This document shows positions 51,687 to 59,928 of a stretch of DNA of 64,000 nt, one piece after another. The stretch is from NCBI RefSeq assembly GCF_003797775.2, contig NZ_CP060725.1, positions 4,086,001 to 4,150,000 of the forward strand, in the 5' to 3' direction. Position 1 is the first letter of the stretch. Each line of letters starts with the position of its first letter. This stretch comes from Sphingopyxis sp. OPL5. Lineage in GTDB: Bacteria; Pseudomonadota; Alphaproteobacteria; Sphingomonadales; Sphingomonadaceae. A model generated the notes under the pieces. That model searched no databases, was not told where the DNA came from, and was given only the letters and a program-made list of their open reading frames with translations. The position numbers and the translations under genes were made by a program.

Positions 51687-53321
51687 CTAGCGGGTGACGT
51701 CGAAGGGCAATTTATAGCCCTCCAGCCCGGCGCGGATCGCCTTCTTGTCGATCTTGCCCGTCGGGCCGAGCGGGATGTCATCGACGAAGATCACGTCGTC
51801 GGGCATCCACCATTTGGCGATCTTGCCGTCGAGATAGGCGGTCAGGTCGGCGGCCGTCGCGCTGGCGCCGAGCTTCAATTGACAGAGCAGGATCGGGCGT
51901 TCGTCCCATTTCGGATGCGACACACCGACCACCGCGGCGTTGGCGACCGCGTCATGGCCCATCGCGATATTCTCGATCTCGATCGAGCTGATCCATTCGC
52001 CGCCCGACTTGACGACATCCTTGGCGCGGTCGGTGATCTGCATATAGCCTTCGCGGTCGATCGTGCTGACGTCGCCGGTGTCGAAGAAACCTTCGGCGTC
52101 GAGCACGTCGCCGCCTTCGCCGCCAAAATAGGCGCCGGCGATCGTCGGACCCTTGATCATCAGCCGGCCGGGGGTCTTGCCGTCGTGCGGCAGGCGATTT
52201 CCGGCATCGTCGACGAGCTTCATGTCGAGCCCGCAGAGCAGGCGGCCCTGCTTGAGCTTATAGGCCATTTGTTCGGCATCGGACTTGGCGGCGACCGCGG
52301 CATTGGGGACCGAGACGGTGCCGAGCGGCGAGGTCTCGGTCATGCCCCAGCCCTGGATGACGTCGACACCATAATCGTCGCGGAAGGTGCGGATGATCGA
52401 TTCGGGGCACGCCGAACCGCCGATGGTGACGCGTTCGAGCGTGGTGAAGCGTTTGCCGTTCTCCTGCATATACTGGAGCAGCATCTGCCACACTGTCGGG
52501 ACCGCGGCCGAGTAAGTCACGCCCTCCTGCTCGATCAGATTGTAGATCGATTCGCCGTCCATGCGCTGCCCCGGCAGCACGAGCTTGGCGCCGACCGCAG
52601 GCGCCGAATAGACGACGCCCCAGGCATTGGCGTGGTACATCGGGACGACAAGCAGCACCGTATCGCGCGCCGACAGGCCGAGCGCGTCGCGCTGGAGCGT
52701 CATCAGCGCGTGGATATAGTTCGAGCGGTGCGAATAGAGCACGCCCTTGGGATTGCCCGTGGTGCCGCTGGTGTAGCAGAGGCCGCAGGCGGCATTTTCG
52801 TCAAAGCCGCCCCATGCATAGTCGGCGGGTTGACCGGCGATCCAGTCGTCGAAGGCGATAGCGGGAAAGCTGGTTTTCGGCAGAGAAGCAGCGTCGCAGA
52901 AGAAGATCACCTTCTCGATGCTCGGCACCTGCGGCAGCAATTCTTCGACCAGATCGGCGGTCGCGGGGTCGGCGATCAGCAGCCGGTCGCCGGCATGGTT
53001 CGCGATATAGGCGATCTGTTCGAGGAAGAGCCGCGGATTGAGCGTGTGGAGGACGGCGCCCATGCCCGCCGCACCGTACCAGGCCGCGAGGTGGCGCGCG
53101 CTGTTCCAGCCCATCGTCGCGACGCGGTCGCCCGCGACGATTCCTTCGGCGGCGAGCGCATTCGAGACGCGCTTCGCATCCTTGTGGATCGCGGCATAGG
53201 TCGAGCGGGCGACGCGGCCCTCGGCATCGCGCGACACGACTTCGCGCCCGCCATGCCAATTGGCGGCATGATCGAGGATGCGGTCGACCGTCAGCGGCAC
53301 ATCCTGCATCAATCCCATCAT
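51687..53321 (-). CDS. Acyl-CoA ligase (long-chain/aryl AMP-forming type)
   Basis: 544 residues from ATG 53321 ([12 protein letters not shown]); ATG 53339 is in frame but has no ribosome site. The P-loop is [13 protein letters not shown], and later parts are [29 protein letters not shown] and C-terminal [14 protein letters not shown]. It activates a carboxylic acid to its CoA ester. It is the first gene of the six-gene minus-strand operon ending at 46653, with operator site 4 45 bp upstream. Confidence 0.9.
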   Translation of the reverse strand: MMGLMQDVPLTVDRILDHAANWHGGREVVSRDAEGRVARSTYAAIHKDAKRVSNALAAEGIVAGDRVATMGWNSARHLAAWYGAAGMGAVLHTLNPRLFLEQIAYIANHAGDRLLIADPATADLVEELLPQVPSIEKVIFFCDAASLPKTSFPAIAFDDWIAGQPADYAWGGFDENAACGLCYTSGTTGNPKGVLYSHRSNYIHALMTLQRDALGLSARDTVLLVVPMYHANAWGVVYSAPAVGAKLVLPGQRMDGESIYNLIEQEGVTYSAAVPTVWQMLLQYMQENGKRFTTLERVTIGGSACPESIIRTFRDDYGVDVIQGWGMTETSPLGTVSVPNAAVAAKSDAEQMAYKLKQGRLLCGLDMKLVDDAGNRLPHDGKTPGRLMIKGPTIAGAYFGGEGGDVLDAEGFFDTGDVSTIDREGYMQITDRAKDVVKSGGEWISSIEIENIAMGHDAVANAAVVGVSHPKWDERPILLCQLKLGASATAADLTAYLDGKIAKWWMPDDVIFVDDIPLGPTGKIDKKAIRAGLEGYKLPFDVTR

Positions 53322-53366
53322 CGCTCGTGTCGCTCCCATGCCGACGGCGTCTGGCGCCTGTTAAAA

Positions 53367-53387
53367 GGATAGTATACTAAGTATTAT
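53367..53387. promoter_or_regulatory. Operator site 4 with abutting -10-like hexamer
   Basis: GGATAG-TATA-CTAAGT at 53367-53382. TATTAT at 53382-53387 overlaps its right edge and could be the -10 of the MarR gene on the plus strand. On the other side the site lies 45 bp upstream of the six-gene operon. Confidence 0.65.
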
Positions 53388-53473
53388 GGCTTTGCAACGC
53401 CGCGCTGCCTTGCGCGCCCCCTGCCCTTCTTCTAGCACGGACCAAAGGCAAAGGGGGCCGACCGCAGCATCTT

Positions 53474-53932
53474 ATGCGCACCAACCAATTGATCATCGCA
53501 CTGTTCCAGCGTTTCTGCTGGCTCGACGAGGGGCTGCAGGCGCGTCTGCACGACCGCGGCTGGCCAGACGTCAACCGCCCGCAATCGATGGTGATGACCA
53601 ACATCGTCAGCGGCGTCGTCCGCCCGTCGGACATCGCGCGCAACCTGGGGGTGTCGCGGCAGGCGATTCACAGCACGATCAACCAGATGGTCGCGCTCGG
53701 CATGGTCCAGCTCGACACCGATCCCGGCGACCGACGGCACATGATCGTGTCGCTGACCGAGACCGGCGCGCGGATGCGCCGGGATGCACAGCGCGCGATG
53801 GACGCGCTGACCGCCCAGATCGCCGAGGTGCTGGGACAGGACCGCTTCGACGCGCTGCTCGCGGCGCTCGAGGACGACTGGGGCGACAATATCGAACGGG
53901 CAACGGCGCCGACGAAGAAGAAGCGCGCCTAG
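53474..53932 (+). CDS. MarR-family transcriptional regulator
   Basis: 152 residues. The winged helix-turn-helix is VVRPSDIARNLGVSRQAIHS, with the wing DTDPGDRRHMIVSLTETG. The dimerisation helices lie at both ends. It faces the six-gene operon across operator site 4, the classic arrangement for an autoregulated repressor, so it is one of two candidates for binding the regional operators. Its stop overlaps the FMN reductase stop by 4 bp (convergent). Confidence 0.87.
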   Translation: MRTNQLIIALFQRFCWLDEGLQARLHDRGWPDVNRPQSMVMTNIVSGVVRPSDIARNLGVSRQAIHSTINQMVALGMVQLDTDPGDRRHMIVSLTETGARMRRDAQRAMDALTAQIAEVLGQDRFDALLAALEDDWGDNIERATAPTKKKRA

Positions 53933-54504
53933 GCCGCAAGCGCCTTCGCCACCGCGACCAGCCGCGCCGCGGTCATGTCGACGAGCGAGGCGGGGAGCGG
54001 CTCCCGAAGCTGCCCGGCCTCGTCGAAGGCGGCGTGCGCGTTCGGGACCAGAACCTGGTCGGGAATCACGAGCATCTGGATCGTGCCGAGGATTTGGCGC
54101 AGATGCGTGAGGCCGCGAATGCCGCCGAACGGGCTGATCGACGCGCCCATGATCGCCGCAGCCTTGCCGCGAAAGGCGGTGAGCGCGACGGGTCCTTCGT
54201 CGCTGGTCGGACGCGACGCCCAGTCGATCGCGTTTTTTAGCAGCGCCGGGATCGAGCCATTATATTCGGGCGACACGACGAGCAGCCCGTCCTGCGCGGC
54301 CAGCAGGTCTTTCAGTTTCAGCGCGTCGGCAGGAAAGGCATCCGCCTCGAGCGCGGCGGTGTAGATCGGCAGGTCGAGCGCGGCGAGGTCGACGACGGTC
54401 ACGTCGGCCCCATGCGCCGCCAGCCGCGCCGCCGCGAGCGCACCAAGCGCCCGGTTGAACGATCCGTCGCGCGTGCTGCCGACGATCACCGCAATTCTGG
54501 TCAT
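53929..54504 (-). CDS. NADPH-dependent FMN reductase
   Basis: 191 residues. It opens RIAVIVGSTRDGSFNRALGA and contains SPEYNGSIPALLKNAIDW, the flavodoxin-like FMN site of the SsuE/ArsH/chromate-reductase family. GGGAGG precedes ATG 54504. It may supply reduced flavin to an oxygenase outside the window or detoxify quinones formed in the pathway. Operator site 5 lies 20 bp upstream of its start. Confidence 0.9.
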   Translation of the reverse strand: MTRIAVIVGSTRDGSFNRALGALAAARLAAHGADVTVVDLAALDLPIYTAALEADAFPADALKLKDLLAAQDGLLVVSPEYNGSIPALLKNAIDWASRPTSDEGPVALTAFRGKAAAIMGASISPFGGIRGLTHLRQILGTIQMLVIPDQVLVPNAHAAFDEAGQLREPLPASLVDMTAARLVAVAKALAA

Positions 54505-54523
54505 AATGCCTCCCGCTGCATTT

Positions 54524-54539
54524 GGTTAGAATACTAACC
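54524..54539. promoter_or_regulatory. Operator site 5
   Basis: GGTTAG-AATA-CTAACC, perfect 6-bp arms, 20 bp upstream of the FMN reductase start (54504) and 36 bp after the second MarR gene's stop. It can only serve the FMN reductase gene. Confidence 0.65.
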
Positions 54540-54575
54540 GATTCGCGGCGGGCATCGCAACTTAGCGCGGCCGGA

Positions 54576-55082
54576 TCAAGCCTTGACGTCCGACAGCACC
54601 GACAGCTTTTGCGTTTCGTCGGCGAGGTTGCCGATCACGCGGCGCATCAGCGACTGCAGCACCTCGACCTCCTCATCGCTCATCCCGCGCGTCGCGATCT
54701 CGTGGATCTCGGCGTTCATCGGCGCGAGCACCAGCTCGAGTTTGCGCGCATGGGGGGTGAGGAAGATGAAGGTCTTGCGGCGGTCGTCTTCGGTCTTCTT
54801 GCGGGTGATGAAACCCGCCTTTTCCAAACCTTTGAGCGCGACGACCGTCGTCGGCTCGCGCATGCCGACGCGTTCGCTGAGTTCGCGCTGGGTGATGCCG
54901 TCCTCGCGCCACAACTGGCGCAGGAAGCGCCACTGGCCGGCGGACACATCATGGGTCAGCGTGCGGCGTTCGAGCAACCGCGAAAAGGATCGGAAGACGA
55001 CGCGCGCGAGATAGCCGATGCTGTTTTCGGGATCGGTGTAAAATTCGGCGGGATGCCGAAAGCTCTGGTTGGTTTTGGCCAA
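54576..55082 (-). CDS. MarR-family transcriptional regulator
   Basis: 168 residues from TTG 55082, with GGGGAG 7 bp upstream; the frame opens at 55205 but no better ribosome site exists. The helix-turn-helix is ITQRELSERVGMREPTTVVAL and the wing is KKTEDDRRKTFIFLTPHA. Near the N-terminus, SIGYLARVVFRSFSRLLERR forms the dimer helix. It is flanked by operator sites 5 and 6, with site 6 about 140 bp upstream of its start. Together with the 53474 regulator it is a candidate master repressor of the region. Confidence 0.87.
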   Translation of the reverse strand: MAKTNQSFRHPAEFYTDPENSIGYLARVVFRSFSRLLERRTLTHDVSAGQWRFLRQLWREDGITQRELSERVGMREPTTVVALKGLEKAGFITRKKTEDDRRKTFIFLTPHARKLELVLAPMNAEIHEIATRGMSDEEVEVLQSLMRRVIGNLADETQKLSVLSDVKA

Positions 55083-55222
55083 TGCACTGCTCCCCTGTGG
55101 CCGCTCGCGCGGCCTTGTGCCTGTCCCGATTCTTAGAGGCCGAAGAATCGGGCGGCAACCTCTATCGTCGCCGCACCGGTTCAAACCGTCGATATGATTG
55201 GACAAAGCGGCGAAAGCAATTT

Positions 55223-55238
55223 ACTTAGACTACTAAGT
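55223..55238. promoter_or_regulatory. Operator site 6
   Basis: ACTTAG-ACTA-CTAAGT, perfect 6-bp arms, 13 bp upstream of the leuD-like ATG at 55252 and upstream of the divergent MarR gene. Confidence 0.65.
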
Positions 55239-55251
55239 TATTTGGTCGGAG

Positions 55252-55839
55252 ATGATCGTGCAACAATTCGTCCGGGTGCGCGGCGTCGCGGCGCCGCTGC
55301 CGCTGGCCAATGTCGATACGGACATGATCATTCCGGCGCGATTCATGAAGGCACTGACGCGGAACGGGCTCGGCGCGCATCTGTTCGAGGAACTGCGTTT
55401 CGCGCCCGACGGCAGCGAACGCCCCGATTTCATCCTCAACAACCCGACCTGTCGCCGTGCGGAGGTCCTGATCGCCGACCGCAATTTCGGCTGCGGGTCG
55501 TCGCGCGAACATGCGGTGTGGGCGCTCGACGATTTCGGCATCCGCTGCGTGATCGCGCCGAGCTTCGGCGACATTTTCGCAAGCAATGCCCGCAAGAACG
55601 GGTTGTTGCTGGTCCGCCTGCCCGAAGCGATCTGCGCGCGGCTGTGCGCCGAGGTGGCGCTGTCGCAATATGCGCCGATCGAGGTGGACCTGACGGCACA
55701 GGAAATCCGGCTCGCGTCGGGCGAGGTCGTGGCGTTCGTGATCGATGCCGACGACCGGCGGGTGCTGATGGAAGGACTCGACGACATCGGACGGACGCTG
55801 CGGCACGAAGCGGCGATCACGCAGTTCGAGGCCACCTAG
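55252..55839 (+). CDS. leuD: 3-isopropylmalate dehydratase small subunit-like (LeuD)
   Basis: 195 residues. [18 protein letters not shown] and [18 protein letters not shown] are the LeuD swivel-domain motifs, and [13 protein letters not shown] lies near the start. GGAG directly abuts ATG 55252, so the in-frame GTG at 55258 may be the true start. It forms the active site together with the LeuC subunit. Its partner gene is convergent with overlapping stops instead of the normal tandem order, and each subunit has its own copy of the regional operator. Leucine synthesis or isomerisation of a related 2-alkylmalate are both possible. Confidence 0.88.
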   Translation: MIVQQFVRVRGVAAPLPLANVDTDMIIPARFMKALTRNGLGAHLFEELRFAPDGSERPDFILNNPTCRRAEVLIADRNFGCGSSREHAVWALDDFGIRCVIAPSFGDIFASNARKNGLLLVRLPEAICARLCAEVALSQYAPIEVDLTAQEIRLASGEVVAFVIDADDRRVLMEGLDDIGRTLRHEAAITQFEAT

Positions 55840-57257
55840 CCCAGCATATCGGGCGACGCGATCGCGCCCGCTATCGCACTTGCCGCCGCGAGCGCCGGGC
55901 TCATCAGATGGGTGCGCCCGCCGCGCCCCTGGCGGTTCTCGAAATTGCGGTTCGAGGTCGCGGCACAGCGTTCGCCGGGAGCGAGGCGGTCGGGGTTCAT
56001 GCCGACGCACAGCGAACAGCCGGGTTCGCGCCATTCGAAGCCTGCGGCGCGGAACACGCGGTCGAGCCCCTCGGCCTCGGCCTGCCGCTTGACGAGCCCC
56101 GAGCCCGGCACGACCATCGCGCGGATATGCGGCGCGACGTGCCGGCCGCGAGCGATGGCCGCCGCAACGCGCAGATCCTCGATCCGGCTGTTGGTGCAAC
56201 TGCCGATGAAAATCCGGTCGAGCCGCTGGCCCGCGATCGGCCGGCCGGGCGTCAGGTCCATATAGGCGAGCGCCCGTTCAGCCGTCGCGCGCGCATCGAG
56301 GTCGGGCAGTTCGGACGGATCGGGCACAAGCTCGCCGATGCCGACGACCTGCGACGGATTGGTGCCCCAACTGACCATCGGGCGAACGGCGGCGGCGTCG
56401 ATGCGCAGTTCGCGATCGAAGGTCGCATCGGCATCGCTGGTGAGGCCCCGCCAGCGGGCGACCGCCCTGCCCCATGCGTCCCCGGTCGGCGCCGCCGGAC
56501 GCCCGGCAAGATAAGCAAAGCTCGTCTCGTCGGGGGCAACCAGGCCGGCACGCGCACCCATTTCGATGCAGAGGTTGCACAAGGTCATGCGCGCCTCCAT
56601 CGACAGCGCGCGGATGGCCGCGCCGGCATATTCGACGACATGGCCGGTGGCACCATCGACGCCGACGGTACGGAGCAGGTGCAGCGCCAGGTCCTTGGCC
56701 GAAACATCGGCCGGAAGCGCGCCATCGACCGTGATCCGCATGCTCCGCGACTTGCGTTGGCGGATCGTCTGGGTCGCGAGCACATGTTCGACCTCGCTGG
56801 TGCCGATGCCGAAGGCGAGCGCGCCGAAGGCGCCGTGGGTCGAGGTGTGACTGTCGCCGCAGACAATCGTCATCCCCGGTTGCGACCGCCCCTGTTCGGG
56901 TCCGACGACATGGACGATGCCGTTGCGCGGATCGCCCATTGCAAAACGCTCGACGCCCGCACGGTCGGCGTTGACCTCCAGCGCCAAGAGCTGCGCGCGC
57001 GCCGCTTCGTCGGCGACCCCCGATGCCCCGGCCGCCTGCCCTTCGGTCGGAACATTGTGATCGGAGAGGGCCAGCGCGCGTTCAGGCCTGCGCACGATGC
57101 GGCCCGAGGCCGCAAGCGCCGCGAAGGCCTGCGGCGAGGTCACCTCATGAAGCAGGTGCAGGTCGATGTAGAGGATCGATTCGCCATCGTCCTGCGCCAC
57201 GACATGCGCGTCCCATATCTTGTCATATAATGTGCGCGCTCGCGCCGGATTGGTCAT
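55836..57257 (-). CDS. leuC: 3-isopropylmalate dehydratase large subunit-like (LeuC)
   Basis: 473 residues, full LeuC length. The Fe-S cysteines are in [14 protein letters not shown] and [50 protein letters not shown] and [17 protein letters not shown] are as in bona fide LeuC. The [4Fe-4S] aconitase-type enzyme dehydrates and rehydrates 2-isopropylmalate or close analogues such as citraconate/methylmalate. Its stop overlaps that of leuD tail to tail. Operator site 7 lies 44 bp upstream of its start, linking it to the catabolic regulon rather than to amino-acid control. Confidence 0.9.
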   Translation of the reverse strand: MTNPARARTLYDKIWDAHVVAQDDGESILYIDLHLLHEVTSPQAFAALAASGRIVRRPERALALSDHNVPTEGQAAGASGVADEAARAQLLALEVNADRAGVERFAMGDPRNGIVHVVGPEQGRSQPGMTIVCGDSHTSTHGAFGALAFGIGTSEVEHVLATQTIRQRKSRSMRITVDGALPADVSAKDLALHLLRTVGVDGATGHVVEYAGAAIRALSMEARMTLCNLCIEMGARAGLVAPDETSFAYLAGRPAAPTGDAWGRAVARWRGLTSDADATFDRELRIDAAAVRPMVSWGTNPSQVVGIGELVPDPSELPDLDARATAERALAYMDLTPGRPIAGQRLDRIFIGSCTNSRIEDLRVAAAIARGRHVAPHIRAMVVPGSGLVKRQAEAEGLDRVFRAAGFEWREPGCSLCVGMNPDRLAPGERCAATSNRNFENRQGRGGRTHLMSPALAAASAIAGAIASPDMLG

Positions 57258-57295
57258 GCCGCATCACCCCCGCCGGCACGACTTCGGGGCGCGCC

Positions 57296-57316
57296 ATAAT
57301 ACTTAGATATCTAACT
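57296..57316. promoter_or_regulatory. Operator site 7 with abutting -10-like hexamer
   Basis: ACTTAG-ATAT-CTAACT at 57301-57316, 44 bp upstream of leuC. On the minus strand the hexamer TATTAT (57296-57301) touches it and is a likely leuC -10. The arrangement repeats site 4, so binding would block the promoter. Confidence 0.65.
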
Positions 57317-57383
57317 TATATGGCATGTTCGCGGCTCGTATCAAGCGCTTTTCCGCCAATCTCGATTTTCACAATCATGCAAT

Positions 57384-57399
57384 ACTTAGTAGTTGAAGT
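57384..57399. promoter_or_regulatory. Operator site 8 (weaker)
   Basis: ACTTAG-TAGT-TGAAGT. The left half is perfect and the right half is degenerate, but outer bases extend the symmetry (AATACTT ... AAGTATT). It lies 205 bp upstream of the second TonB receptor gene. Confidence 0.5.
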
Positions 57400-57604
57400 A
57401 TTATTTCGGCATGATATGAGAGCCTCGGGAACGAGGATAGAACCGACGGTACGAACCGAGGATGGATAATCCCGACCGGCGACAACACGGCACAAGCCGA
57501 CACACCCGTTCCTTGGACAGACGAGCCGGATGCGTGCGCCGCACTTCCGAACGCGATTATGCGTGCGGAAACGGATTCCGCGCGCCGGCGAACGGGAGGA
57601 CGAC

Positions 57605-59869
57605 ATGAAGACCGCTTTGCTATTGCTTTCGACCGCCGCAATCGCGCTTTCAGCCGCGCCGGCGCACGCTCAGGATATGGCCGCCCAGGCCGCGACCGAC
57701 GAAGGCACGACCGCCGACGACACCTATGGCGAAATCCTCGTCACCGCGCAGCGCCGTTCCGAAAGCGTGCAGGACGTGCCGATCGCCATCTCCGCCTTCA
57801 ACAGCGAGATGGTCGAGGCGAGTGGCAGCACCAACATCACCAGCCTCAACGGCCTCGCGCCCAATGTCGTGCTGCAGACGCAGGGCTTGGTCGCCAACGT
57901 GCCGATGATCTCGATCCGCGGCATGAGCACCGCCGACCCCGATCCGAACGCCGACCCCAAGGTCAGCACGATCATCGACGGCGTCTATATACCCTTCGTG
58001 TCGAGCACGATGCTCGACCTGTTCGACGTCGAGCGGATCGAGATCCTGAAAGGCCCGCAGGGGGTTCTGTTCGGCAAGAACAACCTTGCCGGCACGATCA
58101 ACGTCATCAGCGCGCGCCCGACCGACGATTTCGGCGGCGAAGCGCGCGTCTCGCTCGGCTCCTACGGGCTCAAGCAGTTCCGCGGCAAGATCAACTCTGG
58201 CCGCTTCGCGAACGACGCGCTGGCGGCCAAGATCGCGGTCAATTTCCGCGACTATAATGGCTATGCGCGCAACGTGATCACCGGCAACCGCCTGAACGGC
58301 GCCAATGTGAAGTCGGTGCGCGGCGCGCTCGAATATGATCAGGGCGGCGCGTTCGATTCGACGCTGATCGTCGATTGGCTGAAGCAGAAGACGATCGGCC
58401 CGGCGCCGCATGTGCTCGACAATGGCGATCCCAATTGGGACCTGCTGCCCGACGCGGTGAAGACCGACGTCTATAAGGCGGCCGTTCTTTTCGATCCCTA
58501 TGCCAAGACCGAAAGCTATGGCGGGTCGTGGAATTCGAACCTCGATGTGGGTTGGGGCACGATCAGTTCGGTGCTCGGCTATCGCCACCTGACCTATGTC
58601 ACGCGCGGCGACTTCGACGGCCTGATCACCCCCGCCCCGCAGCTCGACGTCACGCGCGATTTCTCGGGCGAATCGAAGAGCGCCGAACTGCGCTATGTCT
58701 CGCCCGCCGGCGAGCCGGTCGATTTCGTCGTCGGCCTCTATTATCAGGCGGATAAATGGCGTCAGTTCAACACCGTGCTCGCCAACCCGACGACCACGAC
58801 GCTGGCGCAGCTCCACCAGGATACCGAGAGCTATGCGGCTTTCGCGCTCGTCAATGCGCATCCCGCCGACGGGCTGACACTGTCGATCGGCGGCAGGTAC
58901 AGTCATGATCGCAAGAAGTACGACATCGCATCGCAGGCGTTCGTCAACGGTAACCGAATCTCGTCCTTCGCGAGCAGCCTCGAGGCCTCGTGGGCCGAGT
59001 TCACGCCGCGCCTGACGGTGAATTATGAAGTCACCCCCGACGTCATGGTCTACGCCAATTATTCGCAGGGCTATAAGGCCGGCGGCTATAATTCGCGCGG
59101 CACCATCCCCGAGAATGTCGGCCCCTATGATCCCGAGCGGGTTACCGCATTCGAGCTTGGCGCCAAGACCGACCTGTTCGACCGGCTGCTGCGCCTGAAC
59201 GTCGCGGGCTTCCTCAACAATTACCGCGACCTGCAAAGTTCGGTAACCAAGATGGGATCGGTCCGCGCCGAGAATGTCACGACAAATATCGCCGCAGCGA
59301 AGATTTATGGCTTCGAGGTCGAAAGCGTGCTGCGCCCTGCAACCGGCTTCTCGATCGGCGCCAATGTGGCCTATCTGCATGCGCGCTACACCGACTTCTG
59401 CGCGGACACCAACGGCGTGTTCACCAACGGCGCGCCAGAGCCGGGCCAGTGCGGGCCGGCGGTGCCGGTCCTGCTCAACGGCGTTCCCAACGGCACCTTC
59501 GCGGTCCCGGTCGATTCGTCGGGGTTGGACCTCGCCAATGCGCCCAAGTGGAGCGGCAGCCTGTCGCTCGACTATGCGATCCCGACCTCGTTCGGCGAGG
59601 TGAAGCTGCACAGCGACGCGCGCTATTCGGCGCGCTTCAATACCTGGGGCCGCAGCAACAATCCGGGCTATTACCGCAACGAGGTGGTGCTGGTGAATGC
59701 GAGCATCGCGGTCGCCGGCGATGACGAGCGGTGGAAGGTCACGCTTTATGGCACCAACCTGACCGACAAGAAGGTGATGTCGGGCGCGACCAATGCGGGC
59801 GCAACGCCGATCAGCCAATTCTATCAGGCGCCGCGCGAGTTCGGGGTCGACTTTGCGGTGAAGTTCTAA
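57605..59869 (+). CDS. TonB-dependent outer-membrane receptor
   Basis: 754 residues from ATG 57605 with GGGAGGA 4 bp upstream; the frame is open to 57530. Signal peptide MKTALLLLSTAAIALSAAPAHA is followed by a TonB-box-like GEILVTAQRRSESVQDVPIAIS and the plug ERIEILKGPQGVLFGKNN. The barrel ends in an aromatic terminus (FYQAPREFGVDFAVKF). It is a second receptor of the same broad type as the one at 37277. A sulfatase gene starts 59 bp after it, so sulfated organic compounds are candidate substrates. Confidence 0.93.
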   Translation: MKTALLLLSTAAIALSAAPAHAQDMAAQAATDEGTTADDTYGEILVTAQRRSESVQDVPIAISAFNSEMVEASGSTNITSLNGLAPNVVLQTQGLVANVPMISIRGMSTADPDPNADPKVSTIIDGVYIPFVSSTMLDLFDVERIEILKGPQGVLFGKNNLAGTINVISARPTDDFGGEARVSLGSYGLKQFRGKINSGRFANDALAAKIAVNFRDYNGYARNVITGNRLNGANVKSVRGALEYDQGGAFDSTLIVDWLKQKTIGPAPHVLDNGDPNWDLLPDAVKTDVYKAAVLFDPYAKTESYGGSWNSNLDVGWGTISSVLGYRHLTYVTRGDFDGLITPAPQLDVTRDFSGESKSAELRYVSPAGEPVDFVVGLYYQADKWRQFNTVLANPTTTTLAQLHQDTESYAAFALVNAHPADGLTLSIGGRYSHDRKKYDIASQAFVNGNRISSFASSLEASWAEFTPRLTVNYEVTPDVMVYANYSQGYKAGGYNSRGTIPENVGPYDPERVTAFELGAKTDLFDRLLRLNVAGFLNNYRDLQSSVTKMGSVRAENVTTNIAAAKIYGFEVESVLRPATGFSIGANVAYLHARYTDFCADTNGVFTNGAPEPGQCGPAVPVLLNGVPNGTFAVPVDSSGLDLANAPKWSGSLSLDYAIPTSFGEVKLHSDARYSARFNTWGRSNNPGYYRNEVVLVNASIAVAGDDERWKVTLYGTNLTDKKVMSGATNAGATPISQFYQAPREFGVDFAVKF

Positions 59870-59877
59870 AATCCTGC

Positions 59878-59906
59878 GCCCGCGGTGCGTGAGGCGCGCC
59901 GCGGGC
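59878..59906 (+). other. GC-rich hairpin between TonB receptor and sulfatase genes
   Basis: GCCCGCGG / CCGCGGGC arms with a 13-base loop, starting 8 bp after the receptor stop and lacking a T-run. It resembles the hairpin after the first receptor gene and may stabilise the receptor mRNA or damp sulfatase expression. Confidence 0.45.
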
Positions 59907-59928
59907 CGGCAACGATCGGGAGAGAGAC

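Larger units (their letters stand above)
57258..57604. other. 347-bp gene-free regulatory gap
   Basis: A divergent region between leuC and the second TonB receptor gene. It holds operator sites 7 and 8 and is richer in A+T than the flanks around 57295-57410. No open frame with a ribosome site or structural RNA was recognised in it. Confidence 0.6.

Noticed and set aside
53386..54240. 284-codon plus-strand frame across the MarR and FMN reductase genes
   Set aside because: It is an alternative frame over two clear genes and has a low-complexity Arg-rich translation.
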